From Flavobacterium soli DSM 19725 (GTDB lineage: Bacteria; Bacteroidota; Bacteroidia; Flavobacteriales; Flavobacteriaceae), in NCBI RefSeq assembly GCF_000422705.1, contig NZ_AUGO01000014.1, positions 51,337-115,336 of the forward strand: a stretch of 64,000 nucleotides of DNA, in the 5' to 3' direction. Numbering within the stretch: position 1 is the first letter of the stretch; each line of letters opens with the position of its first letter. Under the pieces are notes generated by a model, which saw nothing but the letters and a program-made list of their open reading frames with translations, did not search any database and had not been told where the DNA came from. Shown here piece by piece: positions 1-10,600 of this stretch. The position numbers were made by a program, and so were the translations under genes.

Positions 1-2
1 AT

Positions 3-563
3 CCTAAGGCAATTCCTGCAATGCCAAATCCAAATGCACTTCCTGTTATCACACCCGAAAAAAAACCAAGCATCTTTGATGTAAAACCAAAAAATGATGT
101 TCCTGATTTGTGGAGTGATAAAAGCAAGGTAGAATTTAAAAAAGAAGAATTTGCAAATCCCGCTGATCGCTATACGAAGAGGATGAATACGAGATCAAGT
201 ACTGAAGGCGATGGTGATGCGAAGGCTTTTAGAAGAGATCAATACTTTGGAGATTTTAGAACAAAATCTGAAACGATTAAAGTGATGTACCGAGATCCTC
301 AGGCTGTGGATGGTGATTTGCTAAAGGTGTTGCTCAATGATAAAGTTATATTAGACAATATCTTTTTAGAAGGAAATTTTAAATTTATTGAAATCAAATT
401 AGTAGATGGTTTCAATAAAATTGATTTTGTGGCCTTGAACGAAGGTCAATATTTCCCAAATACGGGTGGATTTATCATCATGGACAAAGGTCTTCAGTTG
501 TATTCAAGTGAATGGAACATGTCTACAGGATTTAAGGCTTCCTTTATTATAGTAAAGGAATAA
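3..563 (+). CDS. Hypothetical protein, 5' end cut by window edge
   Basis: The reading frame is open to the window edge, so the Met at position 21 is probably internal and the N-terminus is missing. The visible part has a Pro/Lys/Asp-rich stretch of about 60 residues, then a compact C-terminal region rich in beta-strand-like residues. There is no transmembrane segment. The alternating hydrophobic pattern near the C-terminus would suit a small beta-sandwich of a periplasmic or secreted protein. I do not recognise the family. It converges with the next gene with no spacer: its TAA ends at 563 and the opposite stop begins at 564. Confidence 0.6.
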   Translation, partial: PKAIPAMPNPNALPVITPEKKPSIFDVKPKNDVPDLWSDKSKVEFKKEEFANPADRYTKRMNTRSSTEGDGDAKAFRRDQYFGDFRTKSETIKVMYRDPQAVDGDLLKVLLNDKVILDNIFLEGNFKFIEIKLVDGFNKIDFVALNEGQYFPNTGGFIIMDKGLQLYSSEWNMSTGFKASFIIVKE

Positions 564-3392
564 TTAGAACCACTTTCTCGTAAAAAGATTTATCAAAACG
601 CTTGGACTCAAAGTAACGATAAACCTAACCTTTTCCTGATAATTGTTATCGGCAATTTCCCAACCATTGTTAGAATAAACAGGGAAATACAGCTCAAAAT
701 AATCAGTGACCAAATTCAATCGAACACCACTGTCATAAACAAATCGCTCTCCTTGATTTTTGTTTTTCATAAACCCGGCATCGCCATAAATTTCCACCCA
801 ATTCCAAATATTAAAACTCGCATTGGTGGTTGCCATCCATTGATTTGCATACGGATTGATCAATCTTGATTTGAATCCACCTTCGGCAATAATGAGTTGT
901 TGGCTGAAAAGTCCGCTGGTTTCAGATCTTCCATAATAATTATAATCAAAAAGATAATCAGTAGGTCGGTCTAGGGCAAAGCTAAAAAAATCAGAATCGG
1001 TTGTGTTGTATAAAAAAGCACCAGCAAAGAAGCGAACGTTGATTTGCCTGTTGTCGTTAAATAATTTCCTGTAGCCAAATTCGATTGATGATTTTCCAAA
1101 TTTGCTCGATAGTTGTAAATCCGTTGAAAGGTTGAAATGCTTGGTGATTTCGGTTTTATTATCGGAGTATTTTGCATTGAAAACGCTGTAATTTTGGTTG
1201 TTTTCATCAAAGCTTAAGTCATATTTAGATTCTTGCCTGTTGACCATAACTTGCCGAATTAGCAAACCACGCTTTCTATTGTCTCGAAAATCCTTTTCGC
1301 GAAAGCGGAAAATTGCCGTTGGATTTATTTTCAAATAGGTAGCATCTGGAGCATAATGGAAGTAATTTCCGCTAATCAAATAGCGGTTGTTGAAGTCTTC
1401 GCTTTTTCGATTGTATTGATTTATGGCAAAAGAAAAACTCCCAATTAGCGATTGTGTATTGGCTGAATAGACAGGATTGACATCAAAATTGAAAGGCTTG
1501 TCCAAAATTGTTTTGTTATGGAAGCGAATTCCTGGTGAAATTCCGTCATAAAGATTATAGGTTACTGTGGGAACATACAAAATCTGGTTATAATAGGGAT
1601 CTTCCAAATCCTTCATGAATACAAATTTAAAAGGTCTGTTGTTTGGGAAAAACGGCCGCATCGATTTCCAATTGTTTCTCAAATTGAATTCAGGAACTTC
1701 ATTTTTATAGTTGAGGACAATTCGATCAGCCTCTTTTCGTTCAACAGTAAAAGTACTATCAGTGCTAATGTTTTCATACCATTCCTTGAAAACAACCTGT
1801 TTTCCCTTCAATCCATAAACAGGAATTGGAACAGTAGTATTGGTTCGATTTTTTATCGTAAAGCTAACACTGTCTTGCGATTTTGAAATACTACTGAACT
1901 TATAATCTACAATTTCTCTTGAATTAACTATGGTATTAAAAAACCAGTCAATGTTTTTAGGAGAATTGGCTTTTAAAATTTGTTCCAAATCTTCTCGACT
2001 TGTCTGTTTTTGTTGATTGATTTTATAAAACTCAACCAAGCTTTTGGATACGATTTCATTTTCAAGATAATGATCCAAATATTTGAAGCTCAATCCTGAT
2101 CGATATTTTCCAGCAATTTGCTCATTGAATTTTATAAAGGTGTTTTTTGGATCTCCAATTGGTTGATCAAGATTTTTTCGAGCCATCAGCATATAAAAAT
2201 AGCTATATTGCTCGTTAAATGAAAGATTCGTAAGGTTATAGCTTTTGAGGATTCTAAATTTAGAAACACTTCCCATCATCTTGCTCTGGGGATGGAATTC
2301 ATCGATATACCGCATCATTACAAACATTTGCATACCGTCATAAATCCAATTGTCTTTTCTTGGGTCAAGCCGAAGACTGGTTTTGAGATAATTATTCAAA
2401 TAGGTCTTTAGGAATTTAATTTCGAAGAGAAAATCATCCGGAAACGGACTTAAAAAAGAAGGCAATTGGTTCAAACCATAAAACGGATTTCGGTCATAAT
2501 CTGCTTGCGAAACCACAACTTTTCCGTGAGGATATGCACCGATATTTTCCTTGACAAAATCCATCATCTGATTGATCAGTAAAGCTTTTCGAACTTCATC
2601 AACATTATTGGTTTTCAAATCGGTGAGAACTTCTAAATCAGATTTTTTAAAACTTCTAAAATTGGTATTTTGTTCCACGAAGAGGCTAAAATCAATTCTG
2701 TTTGTGCCAGATAATGTATAAATAGCATTATGGTTTTCAATTGTTTTTTTTGAAAATAAATCGGTTGTAATTTCAAAAGATTCTGGAACCGAAACCGTTA
2801 CATCATAGTCGGAAATAGAATTGGCACTATCATCCAAATTATTATTGCTGTATTTTATAAAACCACCATTTTCGTATCGAGCAGGAGTGAGGAAGGCATT
2901 TTTGAGGTACATTTTGCCATTTTCGCCATAACCATAATTAGTGAAGCGGTTGCTCGGAAGTTTTAGTGTATAGTTCAGAATTAGATTGATTTTTTCGTTT
3001 GGAGCTAGTTTTTGTGGTAACGTAACTTCAATCAAATCAGGTTGGTCGTGAAGTCTTTTCCATTGGAAATCTTGGTTATACATGTCCCTAATTGCAATCT
3101 CTTTTGTACTACCACGCTCTTCTTCTTTTGCAACATGAAAGCTTCTCACAAATTCATCAGAAAATCGTTTTGCAAGTGGTGTCTCCTTGCTCGAATAGGC
3201 ATTGTTCCAATCGTTTAAAATAACGCTGGTCAAAGTATCATTCGATTGATTGTGAAACGTTAATTCCTGCTTGACAAAAAGAGTCTTGTCGATTGGAATT
3301 ACCATAACATCTATACTTGAATGATTTTGTGCAAATGAGCTCCAAGAAACCAACAAGGCAATGCCAACTATAATTTTAAGGATGTATTTCAA
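564..3392 (-). CDS. Degenerate M1-peptidase-like domain fused to C-terminal outer-membrane beta-barrel-like region
   Basis: A large secreted protein. I chose the TTG at 3392 because it gives a clean signal peptide (MKYILK, hydrophobic core, ending SSFAQ). An ATG at 3509 would add 39 poor-quality residues. The first ~550 residues resemble M1 (gluzincin) aminopeptidases: an N-terminal beta-sandwich, a GYGENGKMYLKNAFLTPARYENGG stretch in two parts, and a W-IYDG-M segment where M1 enzymes have the third zinc ligand motif W-x-NEG. The HExxH helix is not recognisable; the corresponding helix carries FEIKFLKTYLNNYL, so peptidase activity is unlikely. The last ~350 residues have alternating aromatic/polar strands and end in F, typical of an outer-membrane barrel. 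It may have a structural or binding role at the cell surface. The M1 relation is inferred by eye. Confidence 0.7.
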   Translation of the reverse strand: MKYILKIIVGIALLVSWSSFAQNHSSIDVMVIPIDKTLFVKQELTFHNQSNDTLTSVILNDWNNAYSSKETPLAKRFSDEFVRSFHVAKEEERGSTKEIAIRDMYNQDFQWKRLHDQPDLIEVTLPQKLAPNEKINLILNYTLKLPSNRFTNYGYGENGKMYLKNAFLTPARYENGGFIKYSNNNLDDSANSISDYDVTVSVPESFEITTDLFSKKTIENHNAIYTLSGTNRIDFSLFVEQNTNFRSFKKSDLEVLTDLKTNNVDEVRKALLINQMMDFVKENIGAYPHGKVVVSQADYDRNPFYGLNQLPSFLSPFPDDFLFEIKFLKTYLNNYLKTSLRLDPRKDNWIYDGMQMFVMMRYIDEFHPQSKMMGSVSKFRILKSYNLTNLSFNEQYSYFYMLMARKNLDQPIGDPKNTFIKFNEQIAGKYRSGLSFKYLDHYLENEIVSKSLVEFYKINQQKQTSREDLEQILKANSPKNIDWFFNTIVNSREIVDYKFSSISKSQDSVSFTIKNRTNTTVPIPVYGLKGKQVVFKEWYENISTDSTFTVERKEADRIVLNYKNEVPEFNLRNNWKSMRPFFPNNRPFKFVFMKDLEDPYYNQILYVPTVTYNLYDGISPGIRFHNKTILDKPFNFDVNPVYSANTQSLIGSFSFAINQYNRKSEDFNNRYLISGNYFHYAPDATYLKINPTAIFRFREKDFRDNRKRGLLIRQVMVNRQESKYDLSFDENNQNYSVFNAKYSDNKTEITKHFNLSTDLQLSSKFGKSSIEFGYRKLFNDNRQINVRFFAGAFLYNTTDSDFFSFALDRPTDYLFDYNYYGRSETSGLFSQQLIIAEGGFKSRLINPYANQWMATTNASFNIWNWVEIYGDAGFMKNKNQGERFVYDSGVRLNLVTDYFELYFPVYSNNGWEIADNNYQEKVRFIVTLSPSVLINLFTRKWF

Positions 3393-3547
3393 GGATGTAT
3401 TTTTCAAATTTAAATAGCAATAGTAAACACTAATAAGATGTGATTTATTATAAAGGTTGGTTAATTGTTTCTTAAAAACAAAGTTCACAAAGAAAACAAA
3501 AAGCTGCATCCTTATGAACTTATACGAACAAATTGTACTAAAGGGTT

Positions 3548-4276
3548 TTAGAAATTCGGACTTAGATTGTATTTCTTGTAGAAAGTATCCAAAACGTCCA
3601 CAACTTCTTCCTCTGTATCCACAATCTTGATCAAATCAAGATCACTCGGGCTAACATTATGGTATTTTTCGACCAAAACGGCTTTTATCCAATCCATCAA
3701 ACCTGACCAAAAATCACGTCCTACCAAGATTACAGGGAATTTTGCTACTTTTTTAGTTTGAATCAAAGTAATAGCTTCAAACATTTCATCAAGCGTCCCG
3801 AAACCTCCCGGCATCACGACAAAACCTTGAGAATATTTAACGAACATTACTTTTCTTACGAAGAAGTAATCGAAATTAAGATTTTTATCTCTATCAATAT
3901 AAGGATTGAAATGCTGTTCAAAAGGCAGTTCGATGTTTAAACCAACCGAGGTTCCACCACCAAGATGTGCTCCTTTGTTTCCCGCTTCCATGATTCCAGG
4001 ACCACCACCAGTAATCACGCCATAACCTGCTTTACTAATTTTAAAGGCAATTTTTTCTGCCAAAAGATAAAAGTGGTCGTCTGGTTTTGTTCGTGCTGAA
4101 CCAAAAATAGAAACACATGGACCAATTCGTCCCATGGCTTCATAACCGTTTACAAATTCTGCCATAATTTTAAAAATGGCCCAAGAATCGTTGGTTCTTA
4201 TTTCATTCCACGTTTTTTGCTTTAATCTATCTTGGATTATTTTATCCTCATCATTGTCAAAATCTTCTAATCTCAT
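3548..4276 (-). CDS. LOG family (TIGR00730-type) Rossmann-fold protein
   Basis: The 242-residue protein carries the two signatures of the LOG/lysine-decarboxylase-like family: GGGPGIMEAGNKGA in the first half and PGGFGTLDE near residue 165. Characterised members hydrolyse cytokinin or nucleoside 5'-monophosphates to a free base and ribose-5-phosphate; bacterial members are also general nucleotide hydrolases. It is longer at the N-terminus than plant LOG, as in the bacterial type II group. No signal peptide, so cytoplasmic. It is transcribed in the same direction as uvrA, 106 bp downstream, separated by a perfect hairpin. The substrate in this organism cannot be read from sequence. Confidence 0.88.
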   Translation of the reverse strand: MRLEDFDNDEDKIIQDRLKQKTWNEIRTNDSWAIFKIMAEFVNGYEAMGRIGPCVSIFGSARTKPDDHFYLLAEKIAFKISKAGYGVITGGGPGIMEAGNKGAHLGGGTSVGLNIELPFEQHFNPYIDRDKNLNFDYFFVRKVMFVKYSQGFVVMPGGFGTLDEMFEAITLIQTKKVAKFPVILVGRDFWSGLMDWIKAVLVEKYHNVSPSDLDLIKIVDTEEEVVDVLDTFYKKYNLSPNF

Positions 4277-4342
4277 ATTATATTATTTATTCTAATTTTT
4301 TATTGCTTATAAAAGCTTGGCAATATATAAAAATTTTCTTCA

Positions 4343-4375
4343 AGACCTAACAGGTTTTTAAAACCTGTTAGGTCT
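4343..4375. repeat. 16-bp perfect palindrome just after the uvrA stop
   Basis: Two 16-base arms, AGACCTAACAGGTTTT and its exact reverse complement, are separated by one base. The hairpin begins 7 bases beyond the uvrA stop on the minus strand. The arms are identical to those at 34974-35006. It could end uvrA transcription or protect its 3' end, but there is no long U-run, so a dispersed palindromic repeat is equally likely. Confidence 0.85.
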
Positions 4376-4382
4376 GTAAAAT

Positions 4383-7214
4383 TTAATGTAATTCTTTCTT
4401 TAAAAACTGAGCCGTATAGCTTTTCTTTACCTTGGCAACTTCTTCAGGAGTTCCTTTAGCTACAACAGTTCCACCGCCTTTTCCCCCCACTGGACCTATA
4501 TCAATAATATAATCTGCTAACTTGATAACATCCATATTGTGTTCGATAATCAAAATCGTATTGCCTTTATCAACCAATTTGTTGATGACTTCCATCAGGA
4601 CGCGAATGTCTTCGAAATGCAGTCCAGTTGTAGGTTCATCTAAAATATAGAACGTATTCCCGGTGTCTTTTTTAGCCAATTCACCCGCCAATTTGATACG
4701 TTGTGCTTCTCCACCAGAAAGCGTCGTGCTTTGTTGTCCCAAAGTGATATAACCCAAACCAACATCTTGCAATGTTTTTACCTTTCGGTAGATTTTTGGT
4801 ATATTTTCAAAAAACGGAACGGCTTCATCAATCGTCATATTCAAGACATCAGATATCGATTTTCCTTTATATCGGATTTCTAAAGTCTCTCTGTTGAATC
4901 TTTTTCCCTGACACGTTTCACATTCTACATATACATCTGGAAGGAAATTCATTTCAATTGTTCGTACACCTGAACCTTCGCAAGTTTCACATCTTCCGCC
5001 TTTTACGTTAAAACTAAAACGTCCAGCTTTGTAGCCACGAATCATACTTTCTGAAGTCATGGTAAAGAGATTTCGGATTTCTCCAAATACTTCCGTATAA
5101 GTCGCTGGATTGGAACGGGGTGTTCTCCCGATCGGACTTTGGTCGATGTCAATTACCTTATCAATATGTTCCAAACCTTCAATCTTCTTGTAAGGTTGTG
5201 GTTTTTTTACACCATTAAAATAATACGCATTCAGAATCGGGTAGAGGGTTTCATTGATTAAAGTTGATTTTCCACTTCCAGAAACTCCCGTTACACAAAT
5301 CATTTTCCCCAGAGGTAGTTCTATTGAAACATTTTTCAAGTTGTTTCCAGTTGCTCCAGTAAGTTTCATTGACTTTCCGTTTCCTTCACGACGCTGTTTT
5401 GGAACTTCAATTTCACGTTCGCCATTAAGGTAAGAAGCAGTAAGTGTATGTTCTTTCAGAATTTCGGCAGGAGTTCCTTTACTGATGATTTCGCCTCCAT
5501 ATTTTCCTGCTTTGGGACCAATATCAATCACATAATCGGCACGTTCAATCATGTCTTTATCGTGTTCTACCACAAGGACAGAGTTTCCGATGTCTCGTAA
5601 TTGTTCCAAGGATTTGATGAGTTTTTCGTTATCTCTTTGGTGCAAACCGATACTTGGTTCATCCAAAATATACAAAACCCCAACTAGTTGCGAACCAATT
5701 TGGGTAGCCAATCTAATTCGTTGTGCTTCTCCACCCGAAAGTGATTTCGAACTTCGGCTTAAAGCCAAATATTCCAAGCCGACATTCATAAGAAATGCCA
5801 AACGGTCCTTGATTTCCTTGATGACTTCGGTTGCAATCCGTTTTTGTTTATCGGATAAGTGGTTCTCCAAATCATTGAACCAAACGGTCAAATCTGAAAT
5901 ATCCATCGAAGACAATTCGTGAATATTTTCGTTATTGATTTTAAAGTATAAAGCTTCTTTCTTCAATCTTGAACCTTCACAAACCGGACATTTCACTTCG
6001 TCCATGAATTCCTTTGCCCAACGTTTGATGGAAGTCGAACCACTTTCGTCAAATTGATTTTTGATGAAATGCGAAATGCCCTCAAATTCAATTTTATATT
6101 CTTTTGTGATGCCTAACGTTTTTGAGGCAACTGCAAATTTATCTTTTCCACCGTTTAGGATCGTGTCCATTGCTTCTTCCGAAATCGACTCGATTGGATC
6201 GGTAATTTTAAAGCCATATTTTTCTCCGATAATTTCCAATTGCTTGAAAATCCAAGTCGATTTATATTCTCCCAAAGGAGCAAAACCACCTTGCTTGATG
6301 GACATTTTTGGGTTCGGAATTATTTTTTTGATGTTAATTTCGTTTACCATTCCCAAACCGTTGCAATGATCACAAGCGCCTTTTGGAGAGTTGAACGAAA
6401 ACAAGTTGGGTTCAGGATTTTGATAGGAAATTCCAGTTGAAGGACACATCAAATTCCGACTAAAATAACGAACGGCATTACTATCTTGTTCCAAAACCAT
6501 CAGGACATTTTCGCCGTGATACATCGCGGTATTGATGCTTTCCATAAGGCGTTTTTCGCTTTCTGGGCTGTTATCAGCTACGATTCTATCAATGACAATT
6601 TCGATGTCGTGTGTCTTGTAACGATCCAGTTTCATTCCAGGCGTGATATCTTTTATATCACCATTGATGCGTACTTTCAGGAAGCCTTGCTTGGCAATTT
6701 GTTGGAATAATTCGGCATAATGACCTTTTCGAGCACGAATAACGGGAGCCAAAATATTGATTCTTTTATCCTTGAAATCTTCAGAGATAAGCTGTTTTAT
6801 TTGTTCATCACTGTAACTGACCATCTTTTCGCCCGTATTATAACTGAAAGCATCGGCACCTCTCGCATAAAGCAAACGAAGGAAATCATAAATTTCAGTT
6901 ATTGTTCCAACTGTAGAGCGTGGACTCTTGCTGGTTGTTTTTTGTTCGATGGCAATAACAGGGGAGAGTCCGTCAATTTTATCCACATCTGGACGTTCTA
7001 AACCACCCAAGAACTGTCGGGCATAAGCCGAAAAAGTTTCGACATAACGGCGTTGTCCTTCGGCATAAATGGTATCGAACGCAAGTGATGATTTTCCAGA
7101 TCCTGAAAGTCCAGTGATAACTACTAGTTTCTCACGAGGAATTGAAATGTCTATGTTTTTGAGATTGTGAACGCGGGCTCCTAAAACTTCTATAGTATTG
7201 TCTGATTCTAGCAT
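4383..7214 (-). CDS. uvrA: Excinuclease ABC subunit A (UvrA)
   Basis: The damage-recognition ATPase of nucleotide excision repair. Two ABC modules are present: Walker [13 protein letters not shown] near residue 37 and [12 protein letters not shown] in the second half, with two LSGGEAQR signatures and Walker B LDEPS / [10 protein letters not shown]. The second-module zinc knuckle CETCEGSG...CETCQGK is intact. In the first module the cysteines are partly lost ([12 protein letters not shown] in place of a CxxC segment, and CPSTG instead of CPxCG), which I believe is usual for Bacteroidota UvrA. I prefer the start at 7214 ([10 protein letters not shown]), giving about 943 residues as in the family; an ATG at 7247 adds 11 residues. 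Confidence 0.97.
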   Translation of the reverse strand: MLESDNTIEVLGARVHNLKNIDISIPREKLVVITGLSGSGKSSLAFDTIYAEGQRRYVETFSAYARQFLGGLERPDVDKIDGLSPVIAIEQKTTSKSPRSTVGTITEIYDFLRLLYARGADAFSYNTGEKMVSYSDEQIKQLISEDFKDKRINILAPVIRARKGHYAELFQQIAKQGFLKVRINGDIKDITPGMKLDRYKTHDIEIVIDRIVADNSPESEKRLMESINTAMYHGENVLMVLEQDSNAVRYFSRNLMCPSTGISYQNPEPNLFSFNSPKGACDHCNGLGMVNEINIKKIIPNPKMSIKQGGFAPLGEYKSTWIFKQLEIIGEKYGFKITDPIESISEEAMDTILNGGKDKFAVASKTLGITKEYKIEFEGISHFIKNQFDESGSTSIKRWAKEFMDEVKCPVCEGSRLKKEALYFKINNENIHELSSMDISDLTVWFNDLENHLSDKQKRIATEVIKEIKDRLAFLMNVGLEYLALSRSSKSLSGGEAQRIRLATQIGSQLVGVLYILDEPSIGLHQRDNEKLIKSLEQLRDIGNSVLVVEHDKDMIERADYVIDIGPKAGKYGGEIISKGTPAEILKEHTLTASYLNGEREIEVPKQRREGNGKSMKLTGATGNNLKNVSIELPLGKMICVTGVSGSGKSTLINETLYPILNAYYFNGVKKPQPYKKIEGLEHIDKVIDIDQSPIGRTPRSNPATYTEVFGEIRNLFTMTSESMIRGYKAGRFSFNVKGGRCETCEGSGVRTIEMNFLPDVYVECETCQGKRFNRETLEIRYKGKSISDVLNMTIDEAVPFFENIPKIYRKVKTLQDVGLGYITLGQQSTTLSGGEAQRIKLAGELAKKDTGNTFYILDEPTTGLHFEDIRVLMEVINKLVDKGNTILIIEHNMDVIKLADYIIDIGPVGGKGGGTVVAKGTPEEVAKVKKSYTAQFLKKELH

Positions 7215-7432
7215 ATTTTTTGGCAATTCCGAATAGGTCGGAAGCAAAGTTACTATTTTGGTTCGGAGTATGTAAATTATTTAATAAATTGTTTAGAAGC
7301 TATGTTTTTAGAATCTCATTTAGGATAAAAAATTAGCAAAAAGTAATTGGAATTTTTTAAAAAAAGGAGACCATAAATGAAGCTATAAATTATTAACTAT
7401 TCATAAAAACCATTGTTTTATTGTTTAGAGTA

Positions 7433-7473
7433 GATAGTATTGATAAATTAAAATAGAATTTATCAATACTATC
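7433..7473. repeat. 17-bp perfect inverted repeat in the uvrA / T9SS-protein spacer
   Basis: Arms GATAGTATTGATAAATT (7433-7449) and its exact reverse complement (7457-7473) flank a 7-base loop. It sits in the ~385-bp divergent spacer between uvrA and the secreted protein at 7601. The spacer is otherwise AT-rich with no convincing gene; a short minus-strand frame here has no supporting features. Candidate roles are a dimeric regulator site or a repeat remnant. A TACATTTG box at 7566-7573 could be the -7 element of the downstream gene, but I see no TTG at the usual distance. Confidence 0.7.
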
Positions 7474-7600
7474 GTTTAGTGTTATAATTAATAATTTAAT
7501 AGGGGTTTTTTGTTCCATTTGTATAATGTCACGTTTTTTCCAAAGCACTTTTGGGTGACAACCTATACATTTGAAATCTATTAACCAAAGAATATTTTTT

Positions 7601-10600
7601 ATGAAAAAATTTACCTTACTCATTGTATGCTTGCTAGCTTTTGCATCAGAAATTCATGCACAATGCATCAACACACTTCCGAATCCATCCGAATCCATCA
7701 TCTCAAATAATTCTGGAGATCCACAAGAAATCAGCAGTTGTGTCTATACTGGAAATTTTTCTACCGTTTCTAATATCAATTTAGATCAAAGTTATATTTT
7801 TAGTTTGACTTCTTCTGGAGAGGCAGTTGAAAAATATATCACGGTGACTGATATTAATAATAATGTTATTGCACATGGTTTGACGCCATTGACTGTTGAA
7901 AATATGTCTTACGAATCGGTTCGTGTTCATTATAGTGAAAATGCTGAATGTGAAACCGAAGAGTGGTGTTTGAATTCTTATGTAACAGCAATTCTAAGTT
8001 GTCCATTTCCTACAGATATTTTGATTAACAATGTAACTACTACCAATGCAACATTTAGTTGGATTCCAGGAGGAACAGAAAGTTCTTGGCAAGTTTTAGT
8101 ATTGCCAATGGGCGATGATGCTCCAACACCTGAAACCTCGGGAATTGTTGTAGAAGAAGATCCCGAATATAGTGTAGATAACTTGACTGCCGCAAATCAA
8201 TATCAGTTTTACATCAGATCTAATTGTGAGTCAGAGTTTAGCCCTTGGAGAGGACCTTATAATTTCAATAGTGGTTGTGTTCCCGTTGAAATATTAAATG
8301 AAAATTTTGACACATTAGAATATGGCGATATACCAAGCTGCTGGAATGTTCAAAAAGTGGGTGCTTCATCCGACACCTTTGTTGGGGTAAATGGAGGTTT
8401 TTCAAATTCGGCTCCGAACACTATACAAATTGCGAATGGTTCTTCGGCTTCAACGGTGAATATTTTACTGATTTCACCTCAATTGTCAACGGTTACAACA
8501 GGAACTCATAGGCTAAAATTTTATGCTAGAGGTTATGGCAACGTATCGGTTCAAGTGGGAACAGTAAACACCATGACGGCTGATGCTGTTTTTACATCAA
8601 AGGAAACAATCAATGCAACTGCAAATTTCACCGAATATACCGTTGATTTTACAGATTATGAAGGAACAAACAACTTCATCGCTTTCCGTCATGCCAATAC
8701 AAGTACTTATAATCCAATTTTCTTAGATGATATTCGTTGGGAACTTGCACCATTGTGTCCAGATTTAGATGATATTATCGTTACAGAAGTAACTACTTCT
8801 TCCGCAACAATAGGATGGGAACCAGGTGGTTCTGAAACACAATGGGACGTGGTTTATTCTGACACCATTGAAGATCCAACACTTTTAACGCCAGTTTCTC
8901 CTTCACCTTCCGAAAATCCAGAAGTTACAATCAACGGCTTACAGCCAAATACAACTTATAAAGCTTGGATTCGTTCTTCTTGTGGAGAAGAGTTTGGTGT
9001 TGGAGCATGGATGAACCCCGTAACATTTACAACACCATGTGTAGCAACGAGTTTAGTAAATGAGAATTTTGAAACAACAGATTTTGGAGATTTGCCTGCA
9101 TGTTGGTCAGCAATATTGGGTGGAAGTTCCGTAATTAACAGTACAGTTATTGTAACCACTGGAAACGGAACTGCAGGATCAAAAGCAGTTGCTTTAAGCA
9201 ATTCAGATGAGGGAGATAATCCTAAAATTATATTGGTTTCTCCACATTTGAATACTGTAACTACTGGAACACATCGATTAAAGTTTCATGCTAAATCGAA
9301 TTCTCCTGCTACGATAGAAGTTGGGACAGTTGGAAGTCCAGCTCAAGGAACAACATTTACATCTTTAGAAGATTTTGAAATAAATCATATTTATAGCGAA
9401 TTTGTAGTAGATTATACAACCTATTCAGGTAGTGATAATTATGTTGCCATCCGAAATACTTCGGGACAATATATTACGGTTTATGTAGATAATTTCCGTT
9501 GGGAAATAGCTCCCCTTTGTGATGATGTTACGGCAATACAAGTGCAAAATGTTACGGCAACTACAGCAGAGGTTAATTGGACTAGTAACGATGGAGAAAC
9601 ACAATGGGATTTGGTTTATGGAACAGCAGATGTAACTGATCCTACGTCATTAACCCCAATTTCTCCAGCACCAAGTGTAGAGGCAGAGGCATCTCTTTCA
9701 GCATTAACACCGGATACGGCTTACAAACTTTGGGTACGTTCAGCTTGTGGAGGTGATCAAGGAAACGGAGCTTGGATTGGACCAATAGATTTTAGAACGG
9801 CTTGTTTGCCAACTGGTACTTTCAGCGAAGGATTTGAAACCACTGAATATGGTGATCTTCCAAATTGTTGGTCGGCTGTTTTAGCAGGACCAACAATTCC
9901 TCAAAACGCAGCCGTTAGAACCGTAAACAATGATGCCGCTTTTGGAACAAATGCAGTAGAGTTGCATGCAAATAATGCTCAAGCAGCAGATGTTGTCATG
10001 TTGGTTTCGCCTTATCTGAATACATTATCAAACGGAACACACCGATTGAAGTTTTATGCCAGAAGTTATAATGATAATTCAACACTACAAGTTGGAACTT
10101 TAAATGGTAATTCAAGTCAGGCCACTTTTACGGTGTTCCAACCATTAACTTTGCAAAATAACGGGTACAATGAATATGTAATCGATTTTGAAAATTATTC
10201 AGGTGCGGATACTTATATTGGCTTTAGGAATACAACAGGAAATTACAATTCTATTTTCTTGGATAATATCCGATGGGAAATTAATCCGTCTTGTCCAGAT
10301 GTATCAAGCTTGACTATTGCTGATATTACAGATAATTCGGCTACTGTGAGTTGGACTGAAGCAGGGGATGAGCCTAATTGGCAAGTGGTTCACGGATTGA
10401 CAACAGTAACGGATCCTTCTACTTTAACTCCGAGTGAAGAAATTGACATCCCTATTTTTGGTATTGACGGATTGGAAGACAATACTTTTTATAATGTTTG
10501 GGTTCGTTCGGTTTGTGGAGGACCTGACGGATTTGGAGCTTGGATCGGACCAGTTGTGTTTAGAACAAAATGTTCTGAAACAACAGTTCCTTATGTACAA

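Noticed and set aside
5551..6369. Plus-strand frames of 123 and 102 codons inside uvrA
   Set aside because: Antisense shadows of a conserved gene with compositional bias only.
7393..7623. 76-codon minus-strand frame in the uvrA/T9SS spacer
   Set aside because: It runs through the 17-bp palindrome and into the signal peptide of the opposite gene; no homology signal or promoter.
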